Of a DNA stretch of 64,000 nt, positions 17,416 through 28,088 are shown piece after piece (within the stretch, counting starts at the first letter, position 1; the number at the start of each line of letters is the position of its first letter). Source of the stretch: JANLYC01 sp963750495 (GTDB lineage Bacteria; Actinomycetota; Actinomycetes; Propionibacteriales; Nocardioidaceae). A program made the translations under genes and the position numbers. The stretch covers positions 992,001 to 1,056,000 of the forward strand of contig CAVVQV010000004.1 of the NCBI GenBank assembly GCA_963750495.1, read 5' to 3'. Under the pieces are notes generated by a model that was given only the letters and a program-made list of their open reading frames with translations, did not search any database and was not told where the DNA came from.

Positions 17416-20400
17416 TCAGTGCGTCAGCATCGTCCGGACGACCCGGAGGCCGACCGACATCCGTGCCAGATCGGGCTCGGTGTCCGACGTGATGTCGCTC
17501 AAGGTCGACTTCGCCCGGCCCACCACGACCGCGTCGTTCGCCTCCCATGTGGACACGCGGTCCTCAGCGGTGGCACCGTCGTCCGTTCCTGCCAGCACCT
17601 GCGCAGTCAGCGACGCATGCACGGCGTGCAGGTCGTCACGCAGCGACGCCCTGGCCATCGTCTGCCACCTGTCGTCACGGGGCAGGTCATAGATCATGGC
17701 CATCAGCTCAGACAGGCCCAGCCGGTCGGCGAGCACCGAGTGCACGCGCGCGACCTCGAGCGCGTCGATGTCGTCACGTCGAGCGATCTCGACGACCTCG
17801 AGCACGGCGTACGCCGGAGGCAGCACCGCGATGGCGGCCGCGAGCTCGGCCGACACGCCGGACTTCTGGAGCGACTTGAGCCGCCCCTCGAACTCCTCGG
17901 CCTGGATGCCGGTCAAGATGTCCGGCAGGGCGGCCATCACCCGCTGGATGTCCGATCCGAAGTGGGCCACCGTGCCCGCGGAGTCGAGCGGCGGCCGCCG
18001 GTTGTTGACGAGCCAGCGGGAAGCGCGCTCGACCAGCGTCCGGACCGCGAGCCTCATGTCGGTCTGCACGGCGGCGTCGATCTGGTTGTCGAGGGCATCG
18101 ACCTGGCTGATCAGCTCGTCCGCCCCGTAGACCTTCCGGCAGACCAGGTGCGCGCGGGCGAGGTCGTCGACCGTTGCGCTGGTTTCCTGGCTGAGCCGGT
18201 GGAAGAACGTGATCCCGGCGAAGTTCACCAGGTCGTTGACGACCTGCGTCACGATGATCTGACGGCGCAGGGGGTGCGAGACCATCGCTTCGCGCAGGCT
18301 CTGTTGCAACTTGCTCGGGAAGTAGCCGACCAGCTCGCTGTGCAGGAAAGGGTCATCGGGCAGGTTGCTCCGCGCGAGCTCGTCAGCCAGCACGATCTTG
18401 GTGTAGGCGAGCAACACTGCCAGCTCCGGGGCCGTCAGGGCCGAGCCGGCAGCGCGGCGGGCCTGGAACTCCTTCTCCGACGGGAGGAACTCGATTTCCC
18501 GGTCGAGCAGCCCACCCTTCTCGAGCCGCCGGATCCAGGCCTCGTGCACGTGCATGAGCGACGCAGCCACCGCGGCGGAGTTGGACAGCGCGAGATTCTG
18601 GTCGTAGTTGTCGCGCAGCACCAGGTCGGCGACCTCGTCCGTCATCGACGCCAGCAGCTCGTTGCGCTGCTTCTCGGTCATGTCACCGGCGCGCATCACG
18701 GCGTCGAGCAGGATCTTGATGTTGACCTCATGGTCAGAGGTGTCGACCCCCGCGGAGTTGTCGATGAAGTCGGTGCAGATACGGCCGCCGGCAGTGGCGT
18801 ACTCGATGCGCCCCCGCTGCGTGAAGCCGAGGTTGCCGCCCTCCCCCACCGACTGGCAGCGCAGCTCGGCTCCATTGACCCGGATGGAGTCGTTGGCCTT
18901 GTCGCCGGCCTCGGCATGACTCTCGGACGCGGCCTTGACGTAGGTGCCGATGCCGCCGTTCCACAGCAGGTCGACCGGCGAGACCAGGATCGCCCGCATC
19001 AGCTCGGCGGGCGTCAACGTCGTCGTCGTCGCGTCGAGGTCGAGCACGGCCGCGACCTCGGGCGAGATCGCGATCGCCTTGGCCGACCGGGGAAAGATCC
19101 CACCGCCCTCGGACACCAGGCCGCGGTCGTAGTCGGCCCAGCTGGAACGCGGCAGCTCGAACAGCCGACGGCGTTCGGCGTACGACACCGCGGGGTCGGG
19201 TGAAGGGTCCAGGAAGATGTGGCGGTGGTCGAACGCAGCCACCAGCTTGATGTGTTCGCTCAGCAGCATGCCGTTGCCGAACACGTCGCCACTCATGTCA
19301 CCGACGCCGACACACGTGAAGTCCTCGGACTGACAGTCGATCCCCCGCTCGCGGAAGTGCCGCCGGACGGACTCCCAGGCCCCGCGCGCGGTGATCCCCA
19401 TCGCTTTGTGGTCGTAGCCGACGGACCCACCGGACGCGAACGCGTCACCCAGCCAGAAGCCGTAGTCCTTGGCGACGGAGTTGGCGATGTCGGAGAAGGT
19501 CGCCGTGCCCTTGTCGGCGGCCACCACGAGATAGCTGTCGTCGGAGTCGTGCCGCACGACCTGGGCTGGTGGCACGGTCTCGCCGTTGACGAGGTTGTCG
19601 GTGATGTCGAGCAGCCCGCAGATGAACGTCTTGTAACAGGCGATTCCCTCGGCCAGCCAGGCCTCGCGATCGGCCGCCGGGTCGGGAAGCTGCTTGCAGT
19701 AGAAGCCACCCTTGGCACCGACCGGGACGATGACGGTGTTCTTGACCATCTGCGCCTTGACGAGACCGAGCACCTCGGTCCGGAAGTCTTCACGGCGGTC
19801 GGACCAGCGCAGCCCACCCCGCGCCACCGCGCCGAAACGGAGGTGTACGCCCTCGACCCGCGGAGAGTAGACGAAGATCTCGAACGCGGGCCTGGGGTCG
19901 GGCAGGTCCGGCACCGTCGACGTGTCGAGCTTGAGGGAGATGTAGGGCTTGGGCCGACCGTCGGCGTCCGGCTGGTAGAAGTTCGTGCGCAGGGTCGCCT
20001 TGATCGCGGCGAGGTAGCTGCGCACGATCCGGTCGTGGTCGAGGCTGTCCACCTGATCGAGACCGGCCAGGATCGCACGCTCGATCTCGGCCGCCTTGTC
20101 GACCCGTTCCGGCGTCTCGGGATCGAGGGCCGCCGGGTCTTCGTCGGGCCCGGGCCTGAACCGGGTCTCGAACAGCTCGACGAGCAGTCGTGCGAGGGAG
20201 ACGTTGGCGCGGATCGAGGACTCGATGTAACCCTGCCCGAACGGCGTCGCCCCCTGCCGGAAGTACTTCGCGTAGGCCCGCAGGATCGACACCCTGCGCC
20301 AGTCGAGGCCGCCGTCGAGCACCAGTGCCGAGAAGCCGTCACTCTCCGCCAGCCCCGCCCAGACGGCCATGAACCCGTCCTGGAAGAGCTCGCGCGTCCC

Positions 20401-22290
20401 CTCGGGCATCTTGGTCGAACGACGCAGGCCGAAGTCATAGATCCACGCGTGGTCGGAGGGTCGCTCGAGCTCGTAGGGCCGCTCGTCGACGACCTCCACG
20501 CCCATGGACGAGAGCACGGGCAGCACCTGCGACAGGCTGAGCGGAGTGCCGATGCGGAACACCTTGAACCGCGCCTCGTCCTCGGACGCGTCGACCGGTG
20601 AGTACAACGAGAGACTGATCGGCTCGGCGCCGACCTCCTCCATCCGATGTACGTCGGCAGCCGCCACGCGCGGCGTGAAGTCCTCCTTGTAGGCCTCGGG
20701 GAACGCATCACCGTAGGTGCGCGCGAGCCGGGATCCGGCCTCTTCCCCGAACTGCTCGTTCAGGGCGACCAGGAAGTCGTCGTTCCAGGACCGGGTCGCG
20801 TCGGCAAGCCTCGTCTCGAGCTGGCTCTCATCGAAGTCGTTGAGCGTCCGACCCGGGGCCGCCCGGATCACGAAGTGCAGCCGGGCCAGCACGGACTCGC
20901 TGACCCGAGCGGTGTAGTCGATGGAGTCCGCCCCCATCGTGCTCTTGAGGATGTCCTGCATCCGCTCGCGAACCTGCGTCGTGTAGCGGTCACGTGGCAG
21001 GTAGACCAGGCAGGAGAGGAACCGTCCGTAGGTGTCGCGCCGGACGAAGAACCGCAGCTGCCGGCGTTCGCGCAGGTGTAGCACCGCCTCGGCAACAGGC
21101 AGCAGCTCGTCGATGGACGTCTGGAACAGCTCGTCGCGGGGATAGGTCTCGAGGATGTCCATCAGGGCTTTGCCGCTGTGGCTCATCGGTGAGAAGCCGG
21201 CGCCGGCGATGAGCTGTTGTGCCTTGTCCCGCAGGACGGGGATGCGGGTCAGGCTCTCGGTGTAAGCCGCCGAGCTGAACAGCCCGAGAAAGCGTCGCTC
21301 ACCGACGACGTCGCCGTTGGCGTCGAAGCGCTTGACGCCGACGTAGTCGAGGTAGGCGGGCCGGTGAACCGTCGAGCGCGAGTTGGCCTTGGTGACGATC
21401 AGCAGCTGCTTCTCGCGCGCCTTCTCCGCCACCTTCGCCGGCAGCTTGCCGTACGACGCCGACATGTCCTGGTCGGCACGCAGGATGCCGAGCCCGGTAC
21501 CCGGGACGGCTCGAAGGGCATCGTCGTCGTCGATCTGCTGGAGCTGGTACTCGCGGTAACCCAGGAACGTGAAGTGGTCGTCGGCCAGCCACCGGAGCAA
21601 CGCCATGCCCTCGGTGACTTCGCTGTCCGACAACGGGGGTGGATTCTCCTCGAGCTCCGCCACCAGCTGCAGCGCCTGCTCGTGCATCTTGTCCCAGTCC
21701 TCGACCACCTCGCGGACATCGCTCAGGATCGCGACCAGGCCGGCTTCGATCGCCTCCAGATCCTCGGGCTGGGTCTCGCGACCGATCTCGATGTGCATCC
21801 AGGACTCGCGCATGAGCTCAGCCGAGGTCTCGAGCTCCTCGCTCTCACCGTCGCAGACCTCGAGAAGCGCTCCCGTGACGTCGCGCCGCACCAGCAGCTG
21901 CGGGTGGATGACGACATGGATCGCGCGTTCCTGGGCCGTCAGCGCCATCGTCACGGAGTCGACCAGGAACGGCATGTCGTCGGTCACGATCTCGACCACG
22001 CTGTGCCCGTCGGCGGCCCACTCGTTAGAGTCGATCGTGGGCGTGAACACATGCACGGCCGCGGTGCCCTGCGGGCGGTTGGTCGCGAGGCGGTACTGGC
22101 TCAGCGCCGCACCGTAGACGTCGACCGGGCTGCGATCGACCAGGTCTTCGGGGGCCACGTGACGGTAGAACAGCTCGAGCAGCTGCCGGGTCTCGTCGAC
22201 GTCCGGTCCCACGCCTGCGCGCCGGTGCTCGGCCAACGCCGCGGCATCGTCGATGAGCTGGTTCTTGGCGACGTCCAACTTGCTGCGCAT
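17416..22290 (-). CDS. gdh: NAD-specific glutamate dehydrogenase, 180-kDa class
   Basis: It catalyses oxidative deamination of glutamate to 2-oxoglutarate and ammonia with NAD. ATG 22290 gives 1624 residues, which suits the large GDH class; longer starts upstream run into the intergenic hairpins. An N-terminal ACT-like regulatory region is followed by the catalytic part. RGGLRWSDRREDFRTEVLG precedes the active-site lysine segment VPVGAKGGFYCK (lysines about residues 860-866), with NAD-binding and helical C-terminal regions beyond. The large class is allosterically regulated and used for catabolism. It and pruA 2.7 kb away fit glutamate/proline use, though they are separate transcription units. 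Confidence 0.95.
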   Translation of the reverse strand: MRSKLDVAKNQLIDDAAALAEHRRAGVGPDVDETRQLLELFYRHVAPEDLVDRSPVDVYGAALSQYRLATNRPQGTAAVHVFTPTIDSNEWAADGHSVVEIVTDDMPFLVDSVTMALTAQERAIHVVIHPQLLVRRDVTGALLEVCDGESEELETSAELMRESWMHIEIGRETQPEDLEAIEAGLVAILSDVREVVEDWDKMHEQALQLVAELEENPPPLSDSEVTEGMALLRWLADDHFTFLGYREYQLQQIDDDDALRAVPGTGLGILRADQDMSASYGKLPAKVAEKAREKQLLIVTKANSRSTVHRPAYLDYVGVKRFDANGDVVGERRFLGLFSSAAYTESLTRIPVLRDKAQQLIAGAGFSPMSHSGKALMDILETYPRDELFQTSIDELLPVAEAVLHLRERRQLRFFVRRDTYGRFLSCLVYLPRDRYTTQVRERMQDILKSTMGADSIDYTARVSESVLARLHFVIRAAPGRTLNDFDESQLETRLADATRSWNDDFLVALNEQFGEEAGSRLARTYGDAFPEAYKEDFTPRVAAADVHRMEEVGAEPISLSLYSPVDASEDEARFKVFRIGTPLSLSQVLPVLSSMGVEVVDERPYELERPSDHAWIYDFGLRRSTKMPEGTRELFQDGFMAVWAGLAESDGFSALVLDGGLDWRRVSILRAYAKYFRQGATPFGQGYIESSIRANVSLARLLVELFETRFRPGPDEDPAALDPETPERVDKAAEIERAILAGLDQVDSLDHDRIVRSYLAAIKATLRTNFYQPDADGRPKPYISLKLDTSTVPDLPDPRPAFEIFVYSPRVEGVHLRFGAVARGGLRWSDRREDFRTEVLGLVKAQMVKNTVIVPVGAKGGFYCKQLPDPAADREAWLAEGIACYKTFICGLLDITDNLVNGETVPPAQVVRHDSDDSYLVVAADKGTATFSDIANSVAKDYGFWLGDAFASGGSVGYDHKAMGITARGAWESVRRHFRERGIDCQSEDFTCVGVGDMSGDVFGNGMLLSEHIKLVAAFDHRHIFLDPSPDPAVSYAERRRLFELPRSSWADYDRGLVSEGGGIFPRSAKAIAISPEVAAVLDLDATTTTLTPAELMRAILVSPVDLLWNGGIGTYVKAASESHAEAGDKANDSIRVNGAELRCQSVGEGGNLGFTQRGRIEYATAGGRICTDFIDNSAGVDTSDHEVNIKILLDAVMRAGDMTEKQRNELLASMTDEVADLVLRDNYDQNLALSNSAAVAASLMHVHEAWIRRLEKGGLLDREIEFLPSEKEFQARRAAGSALTAPELAVLLAYTKIVLADELARSNLPDDPFLHSELVGYFPSKLQQSLREAMVSHPLRRQIIVTQVVNDLVNFAGITFFHRLSQETSATVDDLARAHLVCRKVYGADELISQVDALDNQIDAAVQTDMRLAVRTLVERASRWLVNNRRPPLDSAGTVAHFGSDIQRVMAALPDILTGIQAEEFEGRLKSLQKSGVSAELAAAIAVLPPAYAVLEVVEIARRDDIDALEVARVHSVLADRLGLSELMAMIYDLPRDDRWQTMARASLRDDLHAVHASLTAQVLAGTDDGATAEDRVSTWEANDAVVVGRAKSTLSDITSDTEPDLARMSVGLRVVRTMLTH

Positions 22291-22312
22291 GCAACATGAC
22301 CTGTTCTGCGAA

Positions 22313-22369
22313 CCTCGACACCACCTCGAGGTGAGCCCCGAAGGCCGTGGTCGCACCCCGTTGTGCGAC
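22313..22369. promoter_or_regulatory. Two inverted repeats between kynA and gdh
   Basis: CCTCGA (22313-22318) pairs with TCGAGG (22326-22331), and GTCGCAC (22350-22356) pairs with GTGCGAC (22363-22369) around CCCGTT. Both lie in the 127-bp gap between the kynA stop and the gdh start, both genes being on the minus strand. The second is 49 bases past kynA and could be its terminator. The first is 23 bases before the gdh ATG and could be an operator or leader hairpin. Confidence 0.4.
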
Positions 22370-22417
22370 ACCACTGACCTTAGTCCTGCGCGGCGCCTCG
22401 CGTGCGCAGGGTCGCCC

Positions 22418-23281
22418 TCACAGCTCCGAACGAAGATCCCAGAGCAGCGGGTAGTAGCGCAGCGGGAGTCGGCTTCGCAGGTAGGAGCCGCCCGAAGATC
22501 CGCCGGTGCCGGTCTTGGTGCCGATCATCCGTTCGACCATCGTCACGTGGCGAGCCCGCCAGGCCGCCGCCAGCTCGTCGTGCTGGATGAGAGCCTCGGC
22601 CAGCTCCCAGACGTCGGCATACCGCTCCCGGTCGTGCGCAGCCGTGCGCAGCGACGCCGAGATCTCCTCGTCCGTGGCCGTCGGAAGGCCGCGATCGGCC
22701 AGGACCACGACGAAGGCATCCCACAGCGTGGGTTCGTCGAGACGTCGCTGCAGGCGGGTCCGCTCGTCGTCTGTCAACCCGCGGAAACGGCGTACGAACG
22801 AGGCGTCCTTGGCACCGGAGACGAACTCCAGCTCCCGATACTGCACCGACTGGAACCCGCTCGCGGGTGACAACAGCTGCCGGAAGGTCAGGAAGTCCTG
22901 TGGCGTCATCGTCTCGAGGACGTCGATCTGGTCGATGAGCACCCGCTCGATCACATGCATCCGGGTCATCAGGTGCTTGGCCCACCACAGCCGCCCGTCG
23001 GCGAGGGCATCGCGTGCCGTGCTCGCTTCGTGGAGAAGCTGCTGGAACCACAGCTCGTAGACCTGGTGGATCGTGATGAAGAGCAGCTCGTCATGCGCCG
23101 GTGGCTCGGACTCGAGCTGCTGGGCGTCGAGCAGCTTGCCGAGCTGCAGGTAGCTGCCGTAGGTGAGCTTGGCACCCTGCTCACCGAAGTTGATGTCCTG
23201 GCCCTCCCACGCCCCCACCGTGGGGTCGTGCTCGGGTCGGTCGGCGCTGCTGTCGCCACGGGTCACGTCGGAGCTCGTCAC
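22418..23281 (-). CDS. kynA: Tryptophan 2,3-dioxygenase
   Basis: This heme enzyme opens the indole ring of tryptophan to N-formylkynurenine, the first step of the kynurenine route. The 287-residue product carries the family block HDELLFITIHQVYELWFQQL (residues 63-82), which contains active-site residues. It also has LTYGSYLQLGKLLDAQ before it, FRQLLSPASGFQSVQYRELE in the middle and a C-terminal GTGGSSGGSYLR loop over the substrate. GTG 23281 gives normal family length; a longer frame upstream is not supported. No kynureninase or formamidase gene is visible in the window, so the rest of the pathway must be elsewhere. Confidence 0.95.
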   Translation of the reverse strand: MTSSDVTRGDSSADRPEHDPTVGAWEGQDINFGEQGAKLTYGSYLQLGKLLDAQQLESEPPAHDELLFITIHQVYELWFQQLLHEASTARDALADGRLWWAKHLMTRMHVIERVLIDQIDVLETMTPQDFLTFRQLLSPASGFQSVQYRELEFVSGAKDASFVRRFRGLTDDERTRLQRRLDEPTLWDAFVVVLADRGLPTATDEEISASLRTAAHDRERYADVWELAEALIQHDELAAAWRARHVTMVERMIGTKTGTGGSSGGSYLRSRLPLRYYPLLWDLRSEL

Positions 23282-23341
23282 GGTACCCACGCTATCGCTG
23301 GACCCGACCGGGCGGCCGGGCGACGATGGCATGATGCCGCC

Positions 23342-23836
23342 ATGAAGATCAGCGCGACCATCTCCTACCCCGCTTCGACCAGCCCCACCGAGGTGTACGA
23401 GCTCTCCACCGACCCGGACTTCCGGGCTGCGGTGTGCGAGGCCACGCATGCACTGGACTACGACGTGCAGGTCGACGAGCACGACGACGGTACGTCGAGG
23501 GTGGTGATCAGCCGGACGATGCCGGCTGACCTCCCGGACTTCATGAAGAAGCTGATCGGTGAGTCCGTCGACGTGATCCAGACCGAGGACTGGTCGGCCG
23601 CGGGTGCCGATGGCCAGCGCACGGCCGAGCTCGTCGTCGAGATCAAGGGACAACCGGCCAAGATGGTCGGCAGCGCCGCCATCGTGGCGACCGGCACGGC
23701 CGTCGTGACGCGCATCGAGGGTGACCTCAAGGTCTCGATCCCGTTCGTCGGTAAGAAGATCGAGGCAGAGGTGGCCAAGGGCATCTACGCGGCCATCCGG
23801 CGTGAGCAGGAGACTGCCGCGTCCCGCTTGTCCTGA
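23342..23836 (+). CDS. DUF2505 (SRPBCC-like) protein
   Basis: This 164-residue protein begins MKISATISYPASTSPTEVYEL and has the alternating strand pattern of a START/SRPBCC ligand-binding fold, including FVGKKIEAEVAKGIYAAIRREQE at the C-terminal helix. It matches the actinobacterial DUF2505 family as I know it; members are proposed lipid or small-ligand binders with no proven role. The ATG is 60 bp from the divergent kynA start. A longer frame upstream runs antisense to kynA and is rejected. Confidence 0.8.
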   Translation: MKISATISYPASTSPTEVYELSTDPDFRAAVCEATHALDYDVQVDEHDDGTSRVVISRTMPADLPDFMKKLIGESVDVIQTEDWSAAGADGQRTAELVVEIKGQPAKMVGSAAIVATGTAVVTRIEGDLKVSIPFVGKKIEAEVAKGIYAAIRREQETAASRLS

Positions 23837-23920
23837 TCGACCCGGGCCGGCGACGCCGCCGCCACACGGACGGCGCGTCGCTCGACGGAACTGTCGGTGG
23901 GCTCTGCCACCGTGGAACGC

Positions 23921-24130
23921 ATGACGAACACAGCCGAGTTGGCGGCCGACCTGCTCATGATGAGCGGCGTCGTGCGGGACTGCCCCGACTGCGCTGCCGA
24001 ACGCATCCTCCTACCCACCGACGACGGGCTCGACCCGGGCATCGGTTCCTACTGCTGTACGACGTGCGGAGCCGCGATCCTGCTGGACCTGTTCCTCGAC
24101 ACGACGCTCCCGTCCACCGCCGTCGCCTGA
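23921..24130 (+). CDS. Small zinc-ribbon-like protein
   Basis: This 69-residue protein contains two CxxC pairs, RDCPDCA (about residue 24) and SYCCTTCG (about residue 45), spaced as in a single zinc ribbon. It ends with a hydrophobic/acidic tail. The family is not recognised. ATG 23921 is taken; a GTG eight codons upstream is possible. It lies on the plus strand between the DUF2505 gene and the methyltransferase gene, each within 90 bp, so the three may be cotranscribed. Confidence 0.6.
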   Translation: MTNTAELAADLLMMSGVVRDCPDCAAERILLPTDDGLDPGIGSYCCTTCGAAILLDLFLDTTLPSTAVA

Positions 24131-24168
24131 CCCTCCCGTACCGTCGCGTCCACCGCTAAAGTCAGCGC

Positions 24169-24927
24169 GTGATGTTCGACGTCAGCGGCGATGCCTACAG
24201 CCGCTTCATGGGCAGGTTCTCCGAACCGCTGGCCCTGCTGCTGGCCGATCTCGCGGGGGTCGACAGCGATCAACGCGCGGTCGACGTGGGCTGCGGGCCC
24301 GGGGCGCTGACGGCGGTCCTCGCCGACCGTCTCGGCAGCGGCAATGTCGCGGCCTGCGACCCGTCCAAGCCCTTCGTGGCTGCGCTCAGACACCGACTCC
24401 CGCACGTCGAAGTGCACGAAGCGCCTGCGGAGCACCTACCGTTCGCCGACGACACCTTCGACGTGGCGCTGGCCCAGCTCGTGGTGCACTTCATGTCCGA
24501 TCCGGTGGCCGGGCTCGGCGAGATGCGTCGGGTCACCCGGCCTGGCGGCCTCGTGGGTGCCAACGTGTGGGACCACAGTGGCTCCGAAGGGCCGCTGAGC
24601 CTGTTCTGGCAGGCGGCGCACGATGTCGACCCCGACGTGCATGACGAGTCCGACCTGGCGGGTGTGCGCGAGGGCAACCTGCAACAGCTCTTCATTGCGG
24701 CAGGGTTTGCCGATCCCCACGAGACGAAGCTCACCGTGGCACCCCGGTTCGACTCCTTCGAGGACTGGTGGGAGCCGTACACGTTCGGCGTGGGGCCCTC
24801 CGGGGCGTACGTGGCCAGGCTCGACGACGACACCCAGCAGCGCGTACGGGACCGGTGCGCGGAGCTGCTCGGCCCGCCGCCGTTCTCGATCACCGCGAGC
24901 GCCTGGACCGTGACCGCTCGCGCCTGA
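24169..24927 (+). CDS. Class I SAM-dependent methyltransferase
   Basis: This 252-residue Rossmann methyltransferase (UbiE/Methyltransf_11 type) has motif I VDVGCGPGALTAVL (about residues 38-51) and an acidic residue after strand 2 (ACDPSKPF). Motif II/III is FDVALAQLVVHFM, and the post-motif helix is EMRRVTRPGGLVGANVWD. The substrate cannot be read from the sequence. GTG 24169 and ATG 24172 are adjacent candidate starts. The gene converges with pruA, with a 28-bp gap. Confidence 0.85.
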   Translation: MMFDVSGDAYSRFMGRFSEPLALLLADLAGVDSDQRAVDVGCGPGALTAVLADRLGSGNVAACDPSKPFVAALRHRLPHVEVHEAPAEHLPFADDTFDVALAQLVVHFMSDPVAGLGEMRRVTRPGGLVGANVWDHSGSEGPLSLFWQAAHDVDPDVHDESDLAGVREGNLQQLFIAAGFADPHETKLTVAPRFDSFEDWWEPYTFGVGPSGAYVARLDDDTQQRVRDRCAELLGPPPFSITASAWTVTARA

Positions 24928-24955
24928 TGACCGGCAGCTCGCGAGGCCGTCCGCC

Positions 24956-26584
<1,629 letters not shown>

Positions 26585-26644
26585 GTGACGCATCTTTCCA
26601 CGCCTGGTGCGGGCATGTGAAACGACGTGGAAGCCTCGGGGCCG

Positions 26645-26664
26645 GACCCGTCACCCCACGGGTC
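26645..26664 (-). terminator. Hairpin at the end of ku
   Basis: GACCCGT (26645-26651) pairs with ACGGGTC (26658-26664) around CACCCC. The proximal arm overlaps the ku stop codon, and pruA starts about 60 bases further on. It is a GC-rich stem without a T-tract. It may insulate pruA from ku, but cotranscription is not excluded. Confidence 0.45.
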
Positions 26665-27649
26665 AGGCGGACTTCCTGGCGGTCTTCTTGGTCGACTTGC
26701 TCGCGGTCTTCTTGGCCGTCGTCCGCTTCGAGGACTTGGGCGCGGCCTTCTTCGATGCCGCCTTCTTCGACGCGGCCTTCTTGGCCGTCTTCTTGGCCGC
26801 TGCCTTCTTGGCGGCACCCGAGCTCGTGGACTTCCCGGCGGCGGAGTCCCCACCCCCGCCCGCTTCGGCGCGACGCTTCTTGGCGGCGTCGACGCTCGCA
26901 CGTAGGGCAGCGACCAGGTCGACGACCTCGGCGGTCTCGCCGTCCTCCTCCTCGACCTCGGGCATCGGCAGGCCCTCAGCCTTGGCCTCGACGAGCCTCT
27001 CGAGCGCCTCGCGGTAGTCGCTGTGGTAGCGCTCGGGGTCGAACTCCGACTGCAGGGTGGCGATGTACGACTCGGCCATCGTGACCTCTTGCTTGCGGAT
27101 CTCGATGTCGTCACTGGGCGCCGCGAAGCTGGGTTCACGCACCTCGTCGGGCCACAGCATGGTCTGCAGCACCAGTGCGCCGTCCTTCTCGCGCAGCAGG
27201 GCCAGCACCTCACGGGTGCGGATCGCCACCTTGACGAGAGCGCACTGCTGGGTCTTGGTCAGGGCATCGCGCAGCAGCACGTACGGCTTGCCACCCGGGC
27301 CGCCGTCAGCACCGAGGTAGTACGCCTTGGAGAAGTAGAGCGGGTCGACCTGCTCCAGCGGCACGAACTCGAGCACCTCGATGGCCTTGGCGGTCGGCAG
27401 CGGCAGCCCGGCGAAGTCTTCGTTGGTCAGGATCACCATGCGCCCGTCGGGCATCTCGTAGCCCTTGCCGATGTCGGAGTAGGGCACCTCTTCACCATCG
27501 ATTTCACACACCCGGCGGTAGCGGATCCGGCCGCCGTCCTCCTCGTGCACCTGGCGGAACGAGATGTCGCGCTCCTCGGTCGCGGAGTAGAGCTTGACCG
27601 GGATCGTGACCAGGCCGAATGAGATCGTGCCCTTCCAGATCGCCTGCAT
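26663..27649 (-). CDS. ku: Ku protein for non-homologous end joining
   Basis: Bacterial Ku binds DNA ends as a homodimer and recruits LigD. The product is 328 residues. The Ku core (about 1-250) includes MQAIWKGTISFGLVTIPVKLY, IRYRRVCEIDGEEVPYSDI and LVLQTMLWPDEVRE. The C-terminal tail (about 265-328) is a run of Lys/Ala/Ser/Thr repeats such as KKAASKKAASKKAAPK, like the DNA-binding tails of mycobacterial Ku. GGGAGGG precedes ATG 27649. ligD is not in the window. It lies 10 bp downstream of the DUF6912-like gene on the same strand. Confidence 0.95.
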   Translation of the reverse strand: MQAIWKGTISFGLVTIPVKLYSATEERDISFRQVHEEDGGRIRYRRVCEIDGEEVPYSDIGKGYEMPDGRMVILTNEDFAGLPLPTAKAIEVLEFVPLEQVDPLYFSKAYYLGADGGPGGKPYVLLRDALTKTQQCALVKVAIRTREVLALLREKDGALVLQTMLWPDEVREPSFAAPSDDIEIRKQEVTMAESYIATLQSEFDPERYHSDYREALERLVEAKAEGLPMPEVEEEDGETAEVVDLVAALRASVDAAKKRRAEAGGGGDSAAGKSTSSGAAKKAAAKKTAKKAASKKAASKKAAPKSSKRTTAKKTASKSTKKTARKSA

Positions 27650-27659
27650 GTGGCCCTCC

Positions 27660-28088
27660 CTAGTCTCCTGCATTCGAGGCTAGCAACTGTGGAATCTCCT
27701 GGGTGGCGAACCAGGACAGGTCGTCGAGGTGTCCGGTGAGCGCGACGGCCTGACCGTCCGCCAGCACGGCAGAGATCTGCTCCCGCTCGATCGGTGCCAC
27801 GACCGTCACCGCACCGGGATGATCCGCATCCTCTTCGACCGATGCGTAGGGCATCTCGGCGACGACCACGACGCGACGACCCTCTCGGTGGAAGTCCTCG
27901 GTGAGCAGCTGTCGGGAGGCCTCGGCTGCGGCCGAGACGATCGCGTACTCCGTTTCGTCGTCTCCGAGGTCCGGGATCGTCCTGCGGACCGACTCGGTCG
28001 CGGCATACGCAGCGACCGGCGACTCGAGGACGCTGGAGTCGTACCAGCTGCGCAGCCGGTCGAGGGTGGCCGGAACGTAGACGCGCAT
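27660..28088 (-). CDS. DUF6912-like protein upstream of ku
   Basis: This 142-residue soluble protein starts MRVYVPATLDRLRSWYDSS and contains ETEYAIVSAAAEASRQLL and RRVVVVAEMP. It resembles an uncharacterised actinobacterial family I know as DUF6912. Its ATG overlaps the last base of the acyltransferase stop (TGATG), and its stop is 10 bp before the ku start, so the three genes probably share a transcript. The function is unknown; the ku link comes from position only. Confidence 0.65.
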   Translation of the reverse strand: MRVYVPATLDRLRSWYDSSVLESPVAAYAATESVRRTIPDLGDDETEYAIVSAAAEASRQLLTEDFHREGRRVVVVAEMPYASVEEDADHPGAVTVVAPIEREQISAVLADGQAVALTGHLDDLSWFATQEIPQLLASNAGD

